DNA of 64,000 nt from Intestinicryptomonas porci (GCF_033971905.1 NZ_JALBUT010000005.1:124001-188000), one strand, 5' to 3'; positions 27,101 to 34,861 are shown, numbered from the stretch's first letter. A program made the numbers and translations. The notes: generated from the letters alone by a model not told the origin.

Positions 27101-27925
27101 TGCGGAAACCGCGGCGGAGTCAAGTTGTTTGAAGTAAAAAACGGCAGGGGAAATTCGCTTTTGTTTGCGGTGGATGGCGACGGGCTTAATTTCTCATTGC
27201 TGCCAAACAGTCAGGAGGAAATTCTGCGCGCCAAGCATTTCAAGGATTTGCCGAAGTCCGATGTTTGCGAGCTTAGGATTGCCCCGTATGTTTCGGGCGT
27301 CGGAAACGGCGCATTAGGTCCTGCAACATTGGATAAGTATAGAAACTATTTTGAAGGTTCTGTGGAATTCAAATTTTTGGTTTTTGGCGCGGGCTCTTCC
27401 ATGTTGGAATCGGACGGCAAGTTTGATTCTTTCTACGGAATGCGTCTTTTGGACAAGTTTTCGCATACGTTTGCCCGAGAAGAAAAAAACAGGCAGGACA
27501 AATCTGTCATGAAGAGCATCGAGGGAGAGTGGATTTCAAAGGACGCTAAAATCGAATATTCTTCTCTTTCTAATGAATATCATCCAAAAGGCGGAAATCC
27601 GCTTCTTTGCGAGGGCAAAAATTTCGCTTTCCACACCGAGCGGAAAGACGATGTTCAATATGCTGTTATAGATTTGGGAAAAATTCGCGACATATCCGCA
27701 ATACTTCTTTATAACCGCAAAGACAATGAGGGCAGCCGCACAAACAATATGCATGTTTATATTTCAAAAAACGGCAGTAATTGGGAAGATGTCTGGCAGA
27801 CCAAAAACGCCAGAAAAACATGGAAAATCGTTTTTGACGAAAAGAAGAAAGCGCGGTTTGTCAAAATCGAGCTTCGCAAAAAAGAATATTTCCATTTGAG
27901 CGGAATAAAGATTTTTGGCAAGTGA
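24146..27925 (+). CDS. Secreted GH2 beta-galactosidase (LacZ-like) with C-terminal discoidin-like domain
   Basis: 1259 residues with an N-terminal signal peptide (about 1-23). GGAAAGGA precedes the ATG. The LacZ-type modules follow: a jelly-roll sugar-binding domain (about 75-270), an Ig-like domain, a TIM barrel (about 385-690) with NRHNYAPEKG, TSHYPNPDEFY, the acid/base WSLGNENG (E507) and the nucleophile FCEYCFAIGNS (E575), then a second Ig-like region and a Bgal small-chain-like domain (about 840-1110). The last 140 residues (DVQYAVIDLGKIRDISAILLYNR...KKARFVKIELRK) look like an F5/8-type C (CBM32) carbohydrate-binding domain. It likely removes terminal beta-galactose from host or plant glycans in the periplasm or outside. 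The companion SGNH hydrolase lies downstream after a terminator. Confidence 0.9.
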   Translation: MFCKNLKFLMLALAFSALQPMFALSLEEEAKATYQWDDMSVFRINKEPARASFVLCDSLDSAKKPISISDVGKIYHSKPYRLLNGGWRFAFFDSPSELKAEYFEKDFSDEKWDAVNLPDTWQTRGYDRISYTNIFPEFIFDLQGKNLPEFADIRSDNPSEAMLKPRIPDMHRQSAIYRNVFSIDDFSQNKAYFLRLCGVKSGVKVFVNGKFAGYSEDSFTPAEFDISKFLKKGKNVVALHVFKFTTGSYTEVQDMPHVMGVIRDVVLVERPKTHIADIVADAVIDGGKFKFFSKAFAKNAEKKLPENLSFDLVFTDSSGKVLRAASSALNSDFSSFDLAFNGGEVSPWSPDKPNLYQAIFSLKQNGEVLETAKIDVGFRTFFIDGSLRLVWNGSVVKIKGVNRHNYAPEKGSAVSFEVLLKDVLMIKAANINAIRTSHYPNPDEFYMLCNRLGIFVLDENNLESHALWNHVPGDSGTYDASSCDRMQNMVKRDRNHPCVFGWSLGNENGNHYTNAHKKMEAVAKKFAPAPALVHCEPATYSKENTSSFHSPMYGGLNAINSYLSAPRKKPFMFCEYCFAIGNSIGNLEDIWLKMRSEPALLGGFIWDWMDRTLWLPAKGEGERFLGDGRDFGTCRNAGTWCASGIVGAGRKWTSELSEVRRVYQDIQMYPISDDNLTLRISNEYLDTNLSELHGEVKVKRNGDVIASAPLKIDLPAGKTIEYKVALPEFKSDLPGEYFYEISFKCGSSNLDLKSISDSSSTPESVADFAFGKFSKKSFLIKKTDSKKRVSPKGRVDVKNSNGKIELSSSSLKLVFDQKTASLESISDKLGEKISTPFSLDVSSAWIENYGRARREFEEYKLNELVPSMQKIEVKKLSPSLARVLTSANLVNDEGMGFAFEQAYSLTGDGVLEVSTKITKLNDTPKDLYLPRVGMRAFMPKKEAHSVRYLGFGGHMNYIDRMQSADFGKWSYLVSNEIFPYAKPQDCGNRGGVKLFEVKNGRGNSLLFAVDGDGLNFSLLPNSQEEILRAKHFKDLPKSDVCELRIAPYVSGVGNGALGPATLDKYRNYFEGSVEFKFLVFGAGSSMLESDGKFDSFYGMRLLDKFSHTFAREEKNRQDKSVMKSIEGEWISKDAKIEYSSLSNEYHPKGGNPLLCEGKNFAFHTERKDDVQYAVIDLGKIRDISAILLYNRKDNEGSRTNNMHVYISKNGSNWEDVWQTKNARKTWKIVFDEKKKARFVKIELRKKEYFHLSGIKIFGK

Positions 27926-27937
27926 GATTTTTTAGAG

Positions 27938-27968
27938 AAATTCGGCAAGTTTTTTGCCGAATTTTTTT
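27938..27968 (+). terminator. Rho-independent terminator after the GH2 gene
   Basis: AAATTCGGCAA and TTGCCGAATTT make a perfect 11-bp stem with a 5-nt loop and end in a T run. It lies 13 bases after the GH2 stop and 38 bases before the SGNH gene, so the latter may need its own promoter or read-through. Confidence 0.88.
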
Positions 27969-28005
27969 CTTTCAATTTTTCGGAAAAACAAATAAATTTT
28001 ATGTC

Positions 28006-28689
28006 ATGAAAAAATTTATCGCATTGTTTGCGGCTTTTGCCGCATTTTCAACCCTGCTTTTTGCAGACTGGGCAAACTACGGCAGATACGCCAAGGCAAA
28101 CGAAGAAGTGAAAGCTTCAAAAAACGCGCCTATTGCTGTGTTTATGGGGGATTCCATCACTGACGGCTGGTTCGGTTCGCGCAGGCAGTTCTTTACTGAA
28201 AACAACTATGTAGGGCGCGGAATAAGCGGGCAGGTTACAACGCAGATGCTTGCGCGCTTTCAGCGCGATGTTGTTGATTTAAAGCCGAAGGTCGTTCTCA
28301 TTTTGGCAGGCACGAACGACATTGCAAGAAATCATGGTCCCATTTCGCTTGAAAACATTGCAGGCAATATTCAGTCCATGTGCGAAATTGCAAAGGCAAA
28401 TAAAATCAAACCGGTGATTTGCTCCATACTTCCTGCCGCCGAGTACGGATGGCGCAAGGAAATCGAAAATGTCGGCGACAAAATTATTGAAGTCAATAAA
28501 ATGCTTCAAGATTACGCAAAAAAGAACAAAATCGCATATCTCGACTACCACTCGAAAATGGTTGACGAAAGAAAAGGGCTTCCTTTGAAATATTCAAAAG
28601 ACGGCGTGCATCCGACCGCCGAAGGTTACGCCGTAATGGAAGAAATGGCAAAGCCGTTCATTGAAAAAGTGGCAAAATCGCGCAACTAA
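28006..28689 (+). CDS. Secreted SGNH/GDSL hydrolase (probable carbohydrate esterase)
   Basis: 227 residues from the ATG at 28006. A signal peptide covers about 1-20 (MKKFIALFAAFAAFSTLLFA). Catalytic blocks: FMGDSITDGWF (block I, nucleophile Ser), GRGISGQVT (block II, Gly), LAGTNDIA (block III, Asn) and KDGVHPTAEGY (block V, Asp and His). The all-alpha/beta SGNH fold includes platelet-activating factor acetylhydrolase-like esterases and sugar deacetylases. Next to a secreted beta-galactosidase, the likely task is removing acetyl or other acyl groups from glycans. That is inference. An in-frame upstream extension from 27922 lacks homology. Confidence 0.85.
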   Translation: MKKFIALFAAFAAFSTLLFADWANYGRYAKANEEVKASKNAPIAVFMGDSITDGWFGSRRQFFTENNYVGRGISGQVTTQMLARFQRDVVDLKPKVVLILAGTNDIARNHGPISLENIAGNIQSMCEIAKANKIKPVICSILPAAEYGWRKEIENVGDKIIEVNKMLQDYAKKNKIAYLDYHSKMVDERKGLPLKYSKDGVHPTAEGYAVMEEMAKPFIEKVAKSRN

Positions 28690-28713
28690 AATCAAAATTT
28701 AAAGCAAAGAAAA

Positions 28714-28742
28714 GGGGCGGTTTAAAAAATCGCCTTTTTTTT
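28714..28742 (+). terminator. Rho-independent terminator after the SGNH hydrolase gene
   Basis: GGCGGTTT and AAATCGCC pair (one G-T wobble) around a 3-nt loop. Eight T residues follow from 28735. Confidence 0.8.
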
Positions 28743-28763
28743 GATTTTTTTTGAAAAAATTAC

Positions 28764-28794
28764 TTGCATTGCGGGCTAAGTCTCTCTTTAATAT
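28764..28794 (+). promoter_or_regulatory. Possible promoter for rpsR
   Basis: TTGCAT at 28764-28769 and TTTAAT/TAATAT at 28787-28794 resemble -35 and -10 boxes about 17-19 bases apart. They lie 60 bases before the S18 start and just after a terminator, where a new promoter is needed. No transcript evidence is available. Confidence 0.4.
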
Positions 28795-28853
28795 AACGCT
28801 TTAAAAATAGATACAAGTTCATATTGTAAAAATATTTTAATTAAAAGCACAAC

Positions 28854-29036
28854 ATGTCAGAAGAACAAAAAAAGTCAGCTTTGGATTTGTCGTTTTCCGA
28901 TACGGAAAGCTTAAATCGCTATACAACTGAAACCGGTAAAATTTTGCCGCGCAAATTTACGGGTTTGTCCGCAAAGGAACAGCGCCACGTAAAGAAGGTT
29001 ATCAAGCAGGGGCGCAATATGCTCCTCATGAAGTAA
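28854..29036 (+). CDS. rpsR: 30S ribosomal protein S18 (short form)
   Basis: 60 residues. The segment from FSDTESLNRYTTETGKILPRKF to the end (TGLSAKEQRHVKKVIKQGRN) aligns by eye with the conserved S18 core (E. coli IDYKDIATLKNYITESGKI and onward). The basic, Cys-containing N-terminal extension found in most S18 proteins (about 75 residues in E. coli) is missing and replaced by a short acidic leader. The gene stands alone, without rpsF, ssb or rplI. A UUCG-loop terminator follows directly. No Shine-Dalgarno is seen before the ATG. Confidence 0.85.
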   Translation: MSEEQKKSALDLSFSDTESLNRYTTETGKILPRKFTGLSAKEQRHVKKVIKQGRNMLLMK

Positions 29037-29061
29037 AATCTGTTTTTGATTTATTCTTTTG

Positions 29062-29087
29062 GGCGGCTTCGGTCGCCTTTTTGTTTT
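29062..29087 (+). terminator. UUCG-tetraloop terminator after rpsR
   Basis: GGCGGC-TTCG-GTCGCC, a six-pair stem with one G-T wobble closed by a stable TTCG loop, is followed by TTTTTGTTTT. It ends one base before the ATG of the next gene. Confidence 0.88.
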
Positions 29088-29088
29088 A

Positions 29089-30036
29089 ATGGTTTTGGAC
29101 TCGTCAGACGCCTCTTTGAAAAGAGCCGCCGGAATTATTTTGGCGGGCGGCATTGTCGCGCTTCCGACGGAGACAGTTTACGGGCTTGCGGCAAACGCGC
29201 TAAACGCCGATGCCGTGCGCAAGATTTTCGAGGCAAAGGGGCGTCCGTTTATAGACCCTTTGATTGCCCACGTTTTGGATTTTGAGGCTCTTGAAAAAAT
29301 AGCGGTTCCCAATCTTTCAGCCCGCAGGCTTTACGACGCGTTTTGTCCCGGCCCCATAACTTTCGTATTGAAAAAGAGAGACTGCGTGCCCGGAATCGTT
29401 AGCGCGGGCAAGCCTACCGTTGCCGTGCGAATGCCGTCCCATTCTGTAATGCGCAGGTTTATGGCTGAGGTAAAAGTTCCGCTTTCAGCTCCGAGCGCAA
29501 ACCCTTTCGGTTATGTAAGCCCCACGAAAGCGCGGCATGTGGAAGCCCAGCTTGGCAGCAAAATCGACGCTATTATTGATGGCGGGAGTTGCGAGTGCGG
29601 GGTGGAATCGACAATAGTCATGCTTGTCGATGAAGACCGACCTATGCTTTTACGCCCGGGGCCTGTTCCAAGAAGTGAAATAGAGCGCGTTTTGGGGCGT
29701 GCGCTTATCGACCCGAAAGACAAAAATCCCGCGCATCCCACAGCCCCGGGCATGTTAAAAACCCATTACAGCCCAAAGGCGAAGGTAGTACTTTTTGAAG
29801 GCGAATGCGAGTTTGAAAGCGGTTCGGCAAGGGTGTTTTTCAAGCGTCCGCAAAATCCCCGAAAGGGCGAATTTTGGCTAAGCGAAAGCGGAGACGAGCG
29901 GGAGGCTGCGCGAAATTTGTTCGACTTGCTAAGAAATCTCGACGGCTCTTTTAGCACAATCTACTGCCAAAAACTGCCTGATAGTGGCATTGGCGAAGCA
30001 GTAAACGACAGGTTGGGCAGAGCCGCCGCCAAGTGA
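29089..30036 (+). CDS. L-threonylcarbamoyladenylate synthase (Sua5/YwlC type)
   Basis: 315 residues from the ATG at 29089; an upstream frame through the terminator is discarded. It makes threonylcarbamoyl-AMP from Thr, bicarbonate and ATP for the t6A37 tRNA modification. The YrdC domain (about 1-200) shows GGIVALPTETVYGLAANA, KGRPFIDPLIAHV, PITFVLKK, VAVRMPSH and APSANPFG. The C-terminal Sua5 domain (about 230-315) begins after the linker PTAPGMLKTHYSPKAKV. It has no visible ribosome binding site because the rpsR terminator occupies that place, so expression may depend on read-through or a leaderless start. Confidence 0.9.
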   Translation: MVLDSSDASLKRAAGIILAGGIVALPTETVYGLAANALNADAVRKIFEAKGRPFIDPLIAHVLDFEALEKIAVPNLSARRLYDAFCPGPITFVLKKRDCVPGIVSAGKPTVAVRMPSHSVMRRFMAEVKVPLSAPSANPFGYVSPTKARHVEAQLGSKIDAIIDGGSCECGVESTIVMLVDEDRPMLLRPGPVPRSEIERVLGRALIDPKDKNPAHPTAPGMLKTHYSPKAKVVLFEGECEFESGSARVFFKRPQNPRKGEFWLSESGDEREAARNLFDLLRNLDGSFSTIYCQKLPDSGIGEAVNDRLGRAAAK

Positions 30037-30825
30037 TTATTCCATTTCTTGAAGCCTCAAAAGCGCAATGCGGCGCATCATTTTCCAGACAATGACAAAG
30101 CTTAGCATCGCAAATACAAAGCTTCCGATATTCGTTAAAAGTCCGCCCGCTGCCGATAAAATTATGGCGGGAGTGGAGGCGACAAGCGCGATTTTCACAG
30201 CTCCCGAAATTTTTATGTCGGGCATTGCATTGATGGAAAGAATATAGGTTGGAATTGTCACCGAAAGCAGCATTAGCGCGCTTGACATAATTGCAAATAC
30301 AAAGTTGAAAACGGGAAATGCAAAGAGCGCGGCAGCTTTCAAGTACTCGATAAATCCGAGAGCGGAATCGGGGTTTATCGCAATTTCCGTCTTTTCGGGA
30401 TAGACGCTTTTATAGTATTGCAAAACTTCCGAGTAGGGAACCCTCTTTTCAAAATCTCCGTTTAAGTTGAAGCTTATCCAGCTCTTTTCAAAGGCAAACA
30501 GCAGGTTTTCAAGCTTTTCAGGCGGAATAAAACCCGATGTAAAGCCAATGAAATCCTTGCCGCTTGAAAGCTTTACATAAACGGGATTTTCGCTTTGAAG
30601 GTCGATTCCGCTTTCCGTTATTTTGCAATTTGGAATTTGCGAAGATATTGTATCAGCCTCTTCGCTTAAAAATTTATACAAGTAGGGGATTGAACTCAAA
30701 TCCGCAAAAAAAGACGCTATTAGCGATATGAAAAAGAAATAAATTACGGTTTTGAACTTCCATGTTTTCAAAACCAAATTGTACGCATTTGCGTCGTAAA
30801 AGCATTTCCATAGAAGAGATATCAT
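30037..30825 (-). CDS. Multi-pass membrane protein, DUF1189-like
   Basis: 262 residues. One N-terminal membrane helix (about 27-45) is followed by an extracytoplasmic domain (about 46-165). Three or four C-terminal helices (about 165-250) end in a basic tail (KMMRRIALLRLQ). The layout and the opening (W..FYDANAYNLVLKTWKFKTVIYFFFISLIAS) resemble DUF1189 proteins, which have no known function. It is last in a minus-strand operon. Its ATG overlaps the stop of the pseudouridine synthase gene by four bases (ATGA). Confidence 0.6.
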   Translation of the reverse strand: MISLLWKCFYDANAYNLVLKTWKFKTVIYFFFISLIASFFADLSSIPYLYKFLSEEADTISSQIPNCKITESGIDLQSENPVYVKLSSGKDFIGFTSGFIPPEKLENLLFAFEKSWISFNLNGDFEKRVPYSEVLQYYKSVYPEKTEIAINPDSALGFIEYLKAAALFAFPVFNFVFAIMSSALMLLSVTIPTYILSINAMPDIKISGAVKIALVASTPAIILSAAGGLLTNIGSFVFAMLSFVIVWKMMRRIALLRLQEME

Positions 30826-31625
30826 ATTTTGCCCATTTTTTTTATGAGAATTTCTCCGTTAAATTCAATTATGTCTTTGAAGGATTGAGGCAGCTTGTCT
30901 TCCGCGCAGAAATTTATTTTTTTGCCGTTAAATTCAAATTCGACTTCTGTTTTTGCGCAGTGCAAATACATGCGTTTTGCCCCCGCAAGGCGGCGAAGCC
31001 TGCGGTTTGCTTCAAAATCTCCGTAAGTTTCGTCTCCCAAAATCGGAAGCTTGTGCGAAGCGCATTGAATTCTAAGCTGGTGTGTCCTTCCCGTTTTCGG
31101 TTCAAGCCGCATTAAAGATAGCATAAGCTTGTTTTCGTCTATTCTTTCAAAGGCAAAGCGCGTGATTGCGCGCGTTCCTCCGCCTGTTTTGCCGCGCACG
31201 AAATTTCCGAATCTTTTTATGTCTAAAAAATCGTTCCATTCGCCCTCTTTGCCGAAAGGTCTTCCGACGCAGATTGCATAGTAGGTTTTTTTTGCGCTTT
31301 TTTCCTTGAACGCCTTTTTCAGCTCCGCGGCAAGCTCTTTGTTTGCCGAAGCCAACATTATGCCCGAAGTGGGGGAGTCGAGCCTGTTTATGAGGTAAAG
31401 ATGCAGATTTTCTTCGCAACCTTCCGCTTTCCAAGAAAAGTATTCTTCTTTAAAGTTGTACTTTGCTCGCAGAATGGACGGCGTCATATTGTCTTTCGGA
31501 TTGGGATTTGGATGCGACATTATTCCGCTTCCCTTTGAAATCGCGATTAGCCCGCAGGGGTCGAACGCTACTGCTTGCGCCTTTCTTGCAAAAGGAATTT
31601 TATCTATGAAATCTCTAATATCCAT
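30822..31625 (-). CDS. RluA-family RNA pseudouridine synthase
   Basis: 267 residues. The catalytic motif LINRLDSPTSGIML contains the essential Asp of RluA enzymes (HRLDxxTSG, with His replaced by Asn). KKTYYAICVGRP and the C-terminal LEPKTGRTHQLRIQCA are further family motifs. No S4 domain is visible. It converts uridine to pseudouridine in rRNA or tRNA; the target site is unknown. Its start overlaps the TonB-like stop (TAATG), so the two are translationally coupled. Confidence 0.87.
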   Translation of the reverse strand: MDIRDFIDKIPFARKAQAVAFDPCGLIAISKGSGIMSHPNPNPKDNMTPSILRAKYNFKEEYFSWKAEGCEENLHLYLINRLDSPTSGIMLASANKELAAELKKAFKEKSAKKTYYAICVGRPFGKEGEWNDFLDIKRFGNFVRGKTGGGTRAITRFAFERIDENKLMLSLMRLEPKTGRTHQLRIQCASHKLPILGDETYGDFEANRRLRRLAGAKRMYLHCAKTEVEFEFNGKKINFCAEDKLPQSFKDIIEFNGEILIKKMGKI

Positions 31626-32671
31626 TATCGATAATAAAATGTAAACTTTACGGATTGGTCTTGCGAGCCTAAAACTGCAATCATTTCAGGCGTCCATTTT
31701 CCGTAGGGCGCGGTTGAAAGTATTGCCTGTTCGCACAGAGTTTTCCCGGTGGTTGTGGAGGAGTTGAAAAGAATTTTTATTGACGTGATTTCTCCGCTTG
31801 TGTTTAAGAAAAATTCAACCACGACCTGCGTGCCCGCTTCGCTTGAAAGGTTTTGCATTGATGCAAGCAAATACCACTGCCTTGCTACTGCTTCCGTCAT
31901 TCTCTGTTCGTAAGCCCCAAATTCGCTGAAACGCGAATCGACTGCCGTAAGCCCCACCGCGTTTGCGTTTAGATTGTTCTTTCTTAGCGGGCCCGCGGCG
32001 GTTTGAAGGGAAAGGTGGGGGCGTGGCTTTGGCATCGGCAAGGGCTCTTCTTCCTGCAAAGGGGCGTTTTGTGGCGTTTCTTGGGGAGTTATTTCCTCTG
32101 CTATGTTCGACGCAGGCAAGGTGTCTTTATCGTCGAAAATTTCAGGCGGCGTGTTTTCATTTTGCGCCGCAGGGGGCGTTTGTTCCGAAAAATCCTTTGG
32201 GTTTGTTTGGGATTGTTGGCTTGGGTTTACGAGCGGGCGTTCGAGCGTCTCAAAAACCGATTCGGGGCTTTGGCTTAAAACTTCGTTTTGCAGGTTGCCC
32301 GAAACAATTTTGTTTGAGTCGTCGTTTCCGCCGTCTGTTTTAGGCAGGTTTGAATTGTCGGCTTCTTCCGCTTTTTCCTGCGCCGCTGTTTGGTTTTTGA
32401 AAGATTCAAACGGGGTGTCTTTCGGGGCGTCGTCGTTTGCGGCGGGGTTGGCTTCGATAAACTGCGGGATAACGCTTTCTATTTCAGGAGGTTCAAATTC
32501 CATGTCGAAATCGTCGTCGGCGTCTGTTTCGTTTGCCATTAGCGAAAAACTGTGCGGTACAAATTCCAAAATCAAAATATGGATAAGAATTGCCATAAAC
32601 ATTGAAACAAAGGCGGTTCTAAAATCCGTCTTTGAAGAGCCGAAGGGCTTTTTTTCAAATGTTTTTTGCAT
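31625..32671 (-). CDS. TonB/TolA-like periplasm-spanning protein
   Basis: 348 residues. A short cytoplasmic N-terminus and one membrane helix (about 22-42) are followed by a long acidic, Pro/Gln-rich linker (about 50-240). A globular C-terminus (about 250-348, with MTEAVARQWYLLA, VVVEFFLNTSGEITSIKIL and CEQAILSTAPYGKW) resembles the TonB C-terminal/TolA fold. TonB proteins carry proton-motive energy from ExbBD to outer-membrane receptors. No exbB or exbD is in the window. The linker is acidic (EPPEIES) rather than the usual Lys/Pro repeat. It lies between maf and the pseudouridine synthase gene. Confidence 0.65.
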   Translation of the reverse strand: MQKTFEKKPFGSSKTDFRTAFVSMFMAILIHILILEFVPHSFSLMANETDADDDFDMEFEPPEIESVIPQFIEANPAANDDAPKDTPFESFKNQTAAQEKAEEADNSNLPKTDGGNDDSNKIVSGNLQNEVLSQSPESVFETLERPLVNPSQQSQTNPKDFSEQTPPAAQNENTPPEIFDDKDTLPASNIAEEITPQETPQNAPLQEEEPLPMPKPRPHLSLQTAAGPLRKNNLNANAVGLTAVDSRFSEFGAYEQRMTEAVARQWYLLASMQNLSSEAGTQVVVEFFLNTSGEITSIKILFNSSTTTGKTLCEQAILSTAPYGKWTPEMIAVLGSQDQSVKFTFYYR

Positions 32672-32672
32672 G

Positions 32673-33269
32673 TTATTTCAAAAATATTTTGAATGAGCCG
32701 AAAATCCTGCCGAGTTCATTTTTTAACAAAGAACAGGGAAGTCCCATGACGTTTTCAAAGTCTCCGTCTATTTTTTCTATTATAAGCTCCCCGAATTCTT
32801 GGGCGGCGTAAGCTCCCGCCTTGTCCAAAACATTTACTTTTTGCAGGTAGTTTTCAATATCTTGCAAATCCATTTTTTTGAAGCTTACGCGGCTTTCTTC
32901 TGCGGCGGTTTTAAAAATGTTTTCGCTTTTCAATATGATTGCGATTGCAGTAAACACGCTGTGCGTGCGCCCTTGCAAGGCGTTAAGCATCTCTTTGGCA
33001 TCTTTCAAGTCTTTCGGCTTGCCGAAGAGCTTTCCGTCCAAGACAACGATTGTGTCCGCGCCCAAAACAACGTTTTTAGGATATTTTTCGGCGATTTCCA
33101 TTGCCTTTAATTTCGCGTTTGAAAGAGCCGTTTTAAGGCAGTCTTCCGAAGAATTGCCTTCCTGCGCGCCCGAAGGCTCTGCAATAAAGTCGAAGCCGTG
33201 CTTTTGCATGAGCTCTTTCCGCCTCGGCGATGCCGACGCCAGTATAATTTGCTTGTAAACGCCTTTCAT
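32673..33269 (-). CDS. maf: Maf-like nucleoside triphosphate pyrophosphatase
   Basis: 198 residues, the full family length. The N-terminal IILASASPRRKELM motif and the VVLGADTIVVLDGKLFGKPKDLKDAKEML stretch (given here in part) are diagnostic. Maf proteins hydrolyse non-canonical or pyrimidine nucleoside triphosphates and are linked to septum formation. The DTIV Asp is the likely catalytic residue. It is first in the operon with the TonB-like, pseudouridine synthase and membrane protein genes, separated by one base from the TonB-like start. Confidence 0.93.
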   Translation of the reverse strand: MKGVYKQIILASASPRRKELMQKHGFDFIAEPSGAQEGNSSEDCLKTALSNAKLKAMEIAEKYPKNVVLGADTIVVLDGKLFGKPKDLKDAKEMLNALQGRTHSVFTAIAIILKSENIFKTAAEESRVSFKKMDLQDIENYLQKVNVLDKAGAYAAQEFGELIIEKIDGDFENVMGLPCSLLKNELGRIFGSFKIFLK

Positions 33270-33301
33270 TTTTTGAAAATTCTATCCTTTTTGGAAAAAC
33301 G

Positions 33302-34078
33302 ATGAAAAAGATTTTGGATATACAAAATTTGTCATTTATAAAAGACAAGGAAATTTTAAAATCAATAAGCTGGCAAGTTGAAAAAGGCGAACGCTGGGCA
33401 CTTTTGGGCGCAAACGGCGCCGGCAAGACGAGCCTTCTTTCCGTTATCTGCGGATATGAAGTTCCAAGTTCGGGCATAATGACAGTTGACGGAAAAACGT
33501 ATTCTGAATGCGAATGGCAGAGGGTGCGCGAAAAAATCGCAATAGTTTCGGCAAACATAAACAGAAAAATCCAGACCTCCGAAACTGCGCTTGAAATTGT
33601 GGTAAGCGGCGAATTTGCAATGATAAATTTTTGGGGTACTGCCGACGAAAAAGTTTGCCAAAAGGCGGTTCGCAAAATGAAGGAGCTGGGAGTGTTTCAT
33701 CTTGCGGCTTCCCGTTGGAGCCAGCTTTCTCAGGGCGAAAGGCAGAAGGTGCAGATTGCCCGCTCTCTGATGGTAAATCCCACCGTAATGTTTTTGGACG
33801 AGCCTTGCACGGGGCTTGACCCGGTGGCGCGCGACAACTTCGTGGGCTTTATGGAAAAAATATCGGAGTCGAAAAAAATCCCCGCAATCGTTTTGGCGAC
33901 GCACTATGTAGAGGAAATCCCGCCTTCGTTTACAAACGCGATGGTGATAAGAGACGGCGAAGTCCTTGCAAGCGGCAAAATCGGAGACGTAGTGACAAGC
34001 TCCGTTTTAAGCGAAGCGTACGGGGCTGACTGCAAGGTAAGTCGCAGAAACGGCAGGTTTTCCCTTAAAATCTCTTAA
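33302..34078 (+). CDS. ABC transporter ATP-binding protein (ModF/YlmA-like)
   Basis: 258 residues, one nucleotide-binding domain. Walker A is LGANGAGKTS, the signature LSQGERQKVQIARSL, Walker B TVMFLDEPCTGLD, and the switch His lies in LATHYVEEIP. The sequence style (KGERWALLGANGAGKTSLL, IPPSFTNAMVIRDGEV-like end) resembles stand-alone ATPases annotated as molybdenum-transport-like. No permease or binding protein lies beside it, so its partner and substrate are unknown. It is divergent from maf over 32 bases and shares its TAA with the convergent gene's stop. Confidence 0.82.
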   Translation: MKKILDIQNLSFIKDKEILKSISWQVEKGERWALLGANGAGKTSLLSVICGYEVPSSGIMTVDGKTYSECEWQRVREKIAIVSANINRKIQTSETALEIVVSGEFAMINFWGTADEKVCQKAVRKMKELGVFHLAASRWSQLSQGERQKVQIARSLMVNPTVMFLDEPCTGLDPVARDNFVGFMEKISESKKIPAIVLATHYVEEIPPSFTNAMVIRDGEVLASGKIGDVVTSSVLSEAYGADCKVSRRNGRFSLKIS

Positions 34079-34740
34079 CCTATCAAGGCGCACGAAAAAA
34101 GCACGGCGAAGAAGTGGAACACTGTTCCCATTAGCACGAAGCCGTGCCAAATCGCGTGCGAGAATGCCTTTTTCTTCTGAACATAAAAGGCGACTCCAAC
34201 CGTGTAGGAAAGCCCACCGAGCGCGAGAAACACTATGCCTGAAAGAGGCATAACCATTATAAGCTTCCAAATTACGCCGATAATAAGCCAGCCCATTCCC
34301 ATGTAAAGAGCTATCGACCAAGCCTTGGTTCCGTTTGTGTCGGTGCAAAGCTTCATTGTGGTTCCTATTATCGCAAGCCCCCAGATAATGCCGAAAATCG
34401 TCCAGCCGAGCGCGCCCTTTATGTTTACGAACAAAAACGGAGTGTAAGAGCCTGCTATCAGGTAGTATATTGAAATGTGGTCGAATTTCTTTAATGCGCG
34501 CTTTCTGTTGGCATTGCTTGCCGCATGGTATAGCGTTGAAGCAGTGTATAACAGTATTATTGACGCCCCGAAAATCGAAGTTCCGACAATCGCCCAGGCG
34601 TCTTGGTAAATAGCTGAAAAAGTCGCTAAAATGGCGACTGACGCCACTCCGAACGCAATTCCGATTCCGTGTATCGACGCCGACCAAATTTCTTCGGTTC
34701 GCGAATATGCCGCGGCTGTCTTTTGCATGATGTTTTTCAT
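34075..34740 (-). CDS. trhA: Hemolysin III/PAQR family membrane protein
   Basis: 221 residues from the ATG at 34740; the open frame upstream to 34932 lies antisense to another gene's start and is not used. It has seven predicted membrane helices. PAQR-family metal-site motifs are present: SIHGIGIAFG, STLYHAAS, FDHISIYYLIAGSYTPF and the C-terminal SHAIWHGFVLMGTVFHFFAV. Bacterial members (YqfA/TrhA, hemolysin III) are implicated in membrane homeostasis. The function as a haemolysin is doubtful. It is divergent from the glycosyltransferase gene. Confidence 0.85.
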   Translation of the reverse strand: MKNIMQKTAAAYSRTEEIWSASIHGIGIAFGVASVAILATFSAIYQDAWAIVGTSIFGASIILLYTASTLYHAASNANRKRALKKFDHISIYYLIAGSYTPFLFVNIKGALGWTIFGIIWGLAIIGTTMKLCTDTNGTKAWSIALYMGMGWLIIGVIWKLIMVMPLSGIVFLALGGLSYTVGVAFYVQKKKAFSHAIWHGFVLMGTVFHFFAVLFSCALIG

Positions 34741-34861
34741 TTTAAAATACCCGATTTGTTTTTGACGCTTTTTTAGTAGAGCAATCTCTGTTTCAATGCA
34801 ATCAAATATATTGACTTTAAGGAAAATTTTTAAATATATTAAAAAAAACAGTTTATTTGGC

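Noticed and set aside
23793..28689. GH2/SGNH region as a genomic island integrated at tRNA-Arg
   Set aside because: The genes lie on the 5' side of the tRNA, not on the 3' side where integration normally occurs. No repeat of the tRNA 3' end was seen, and no integrase is adjacent.
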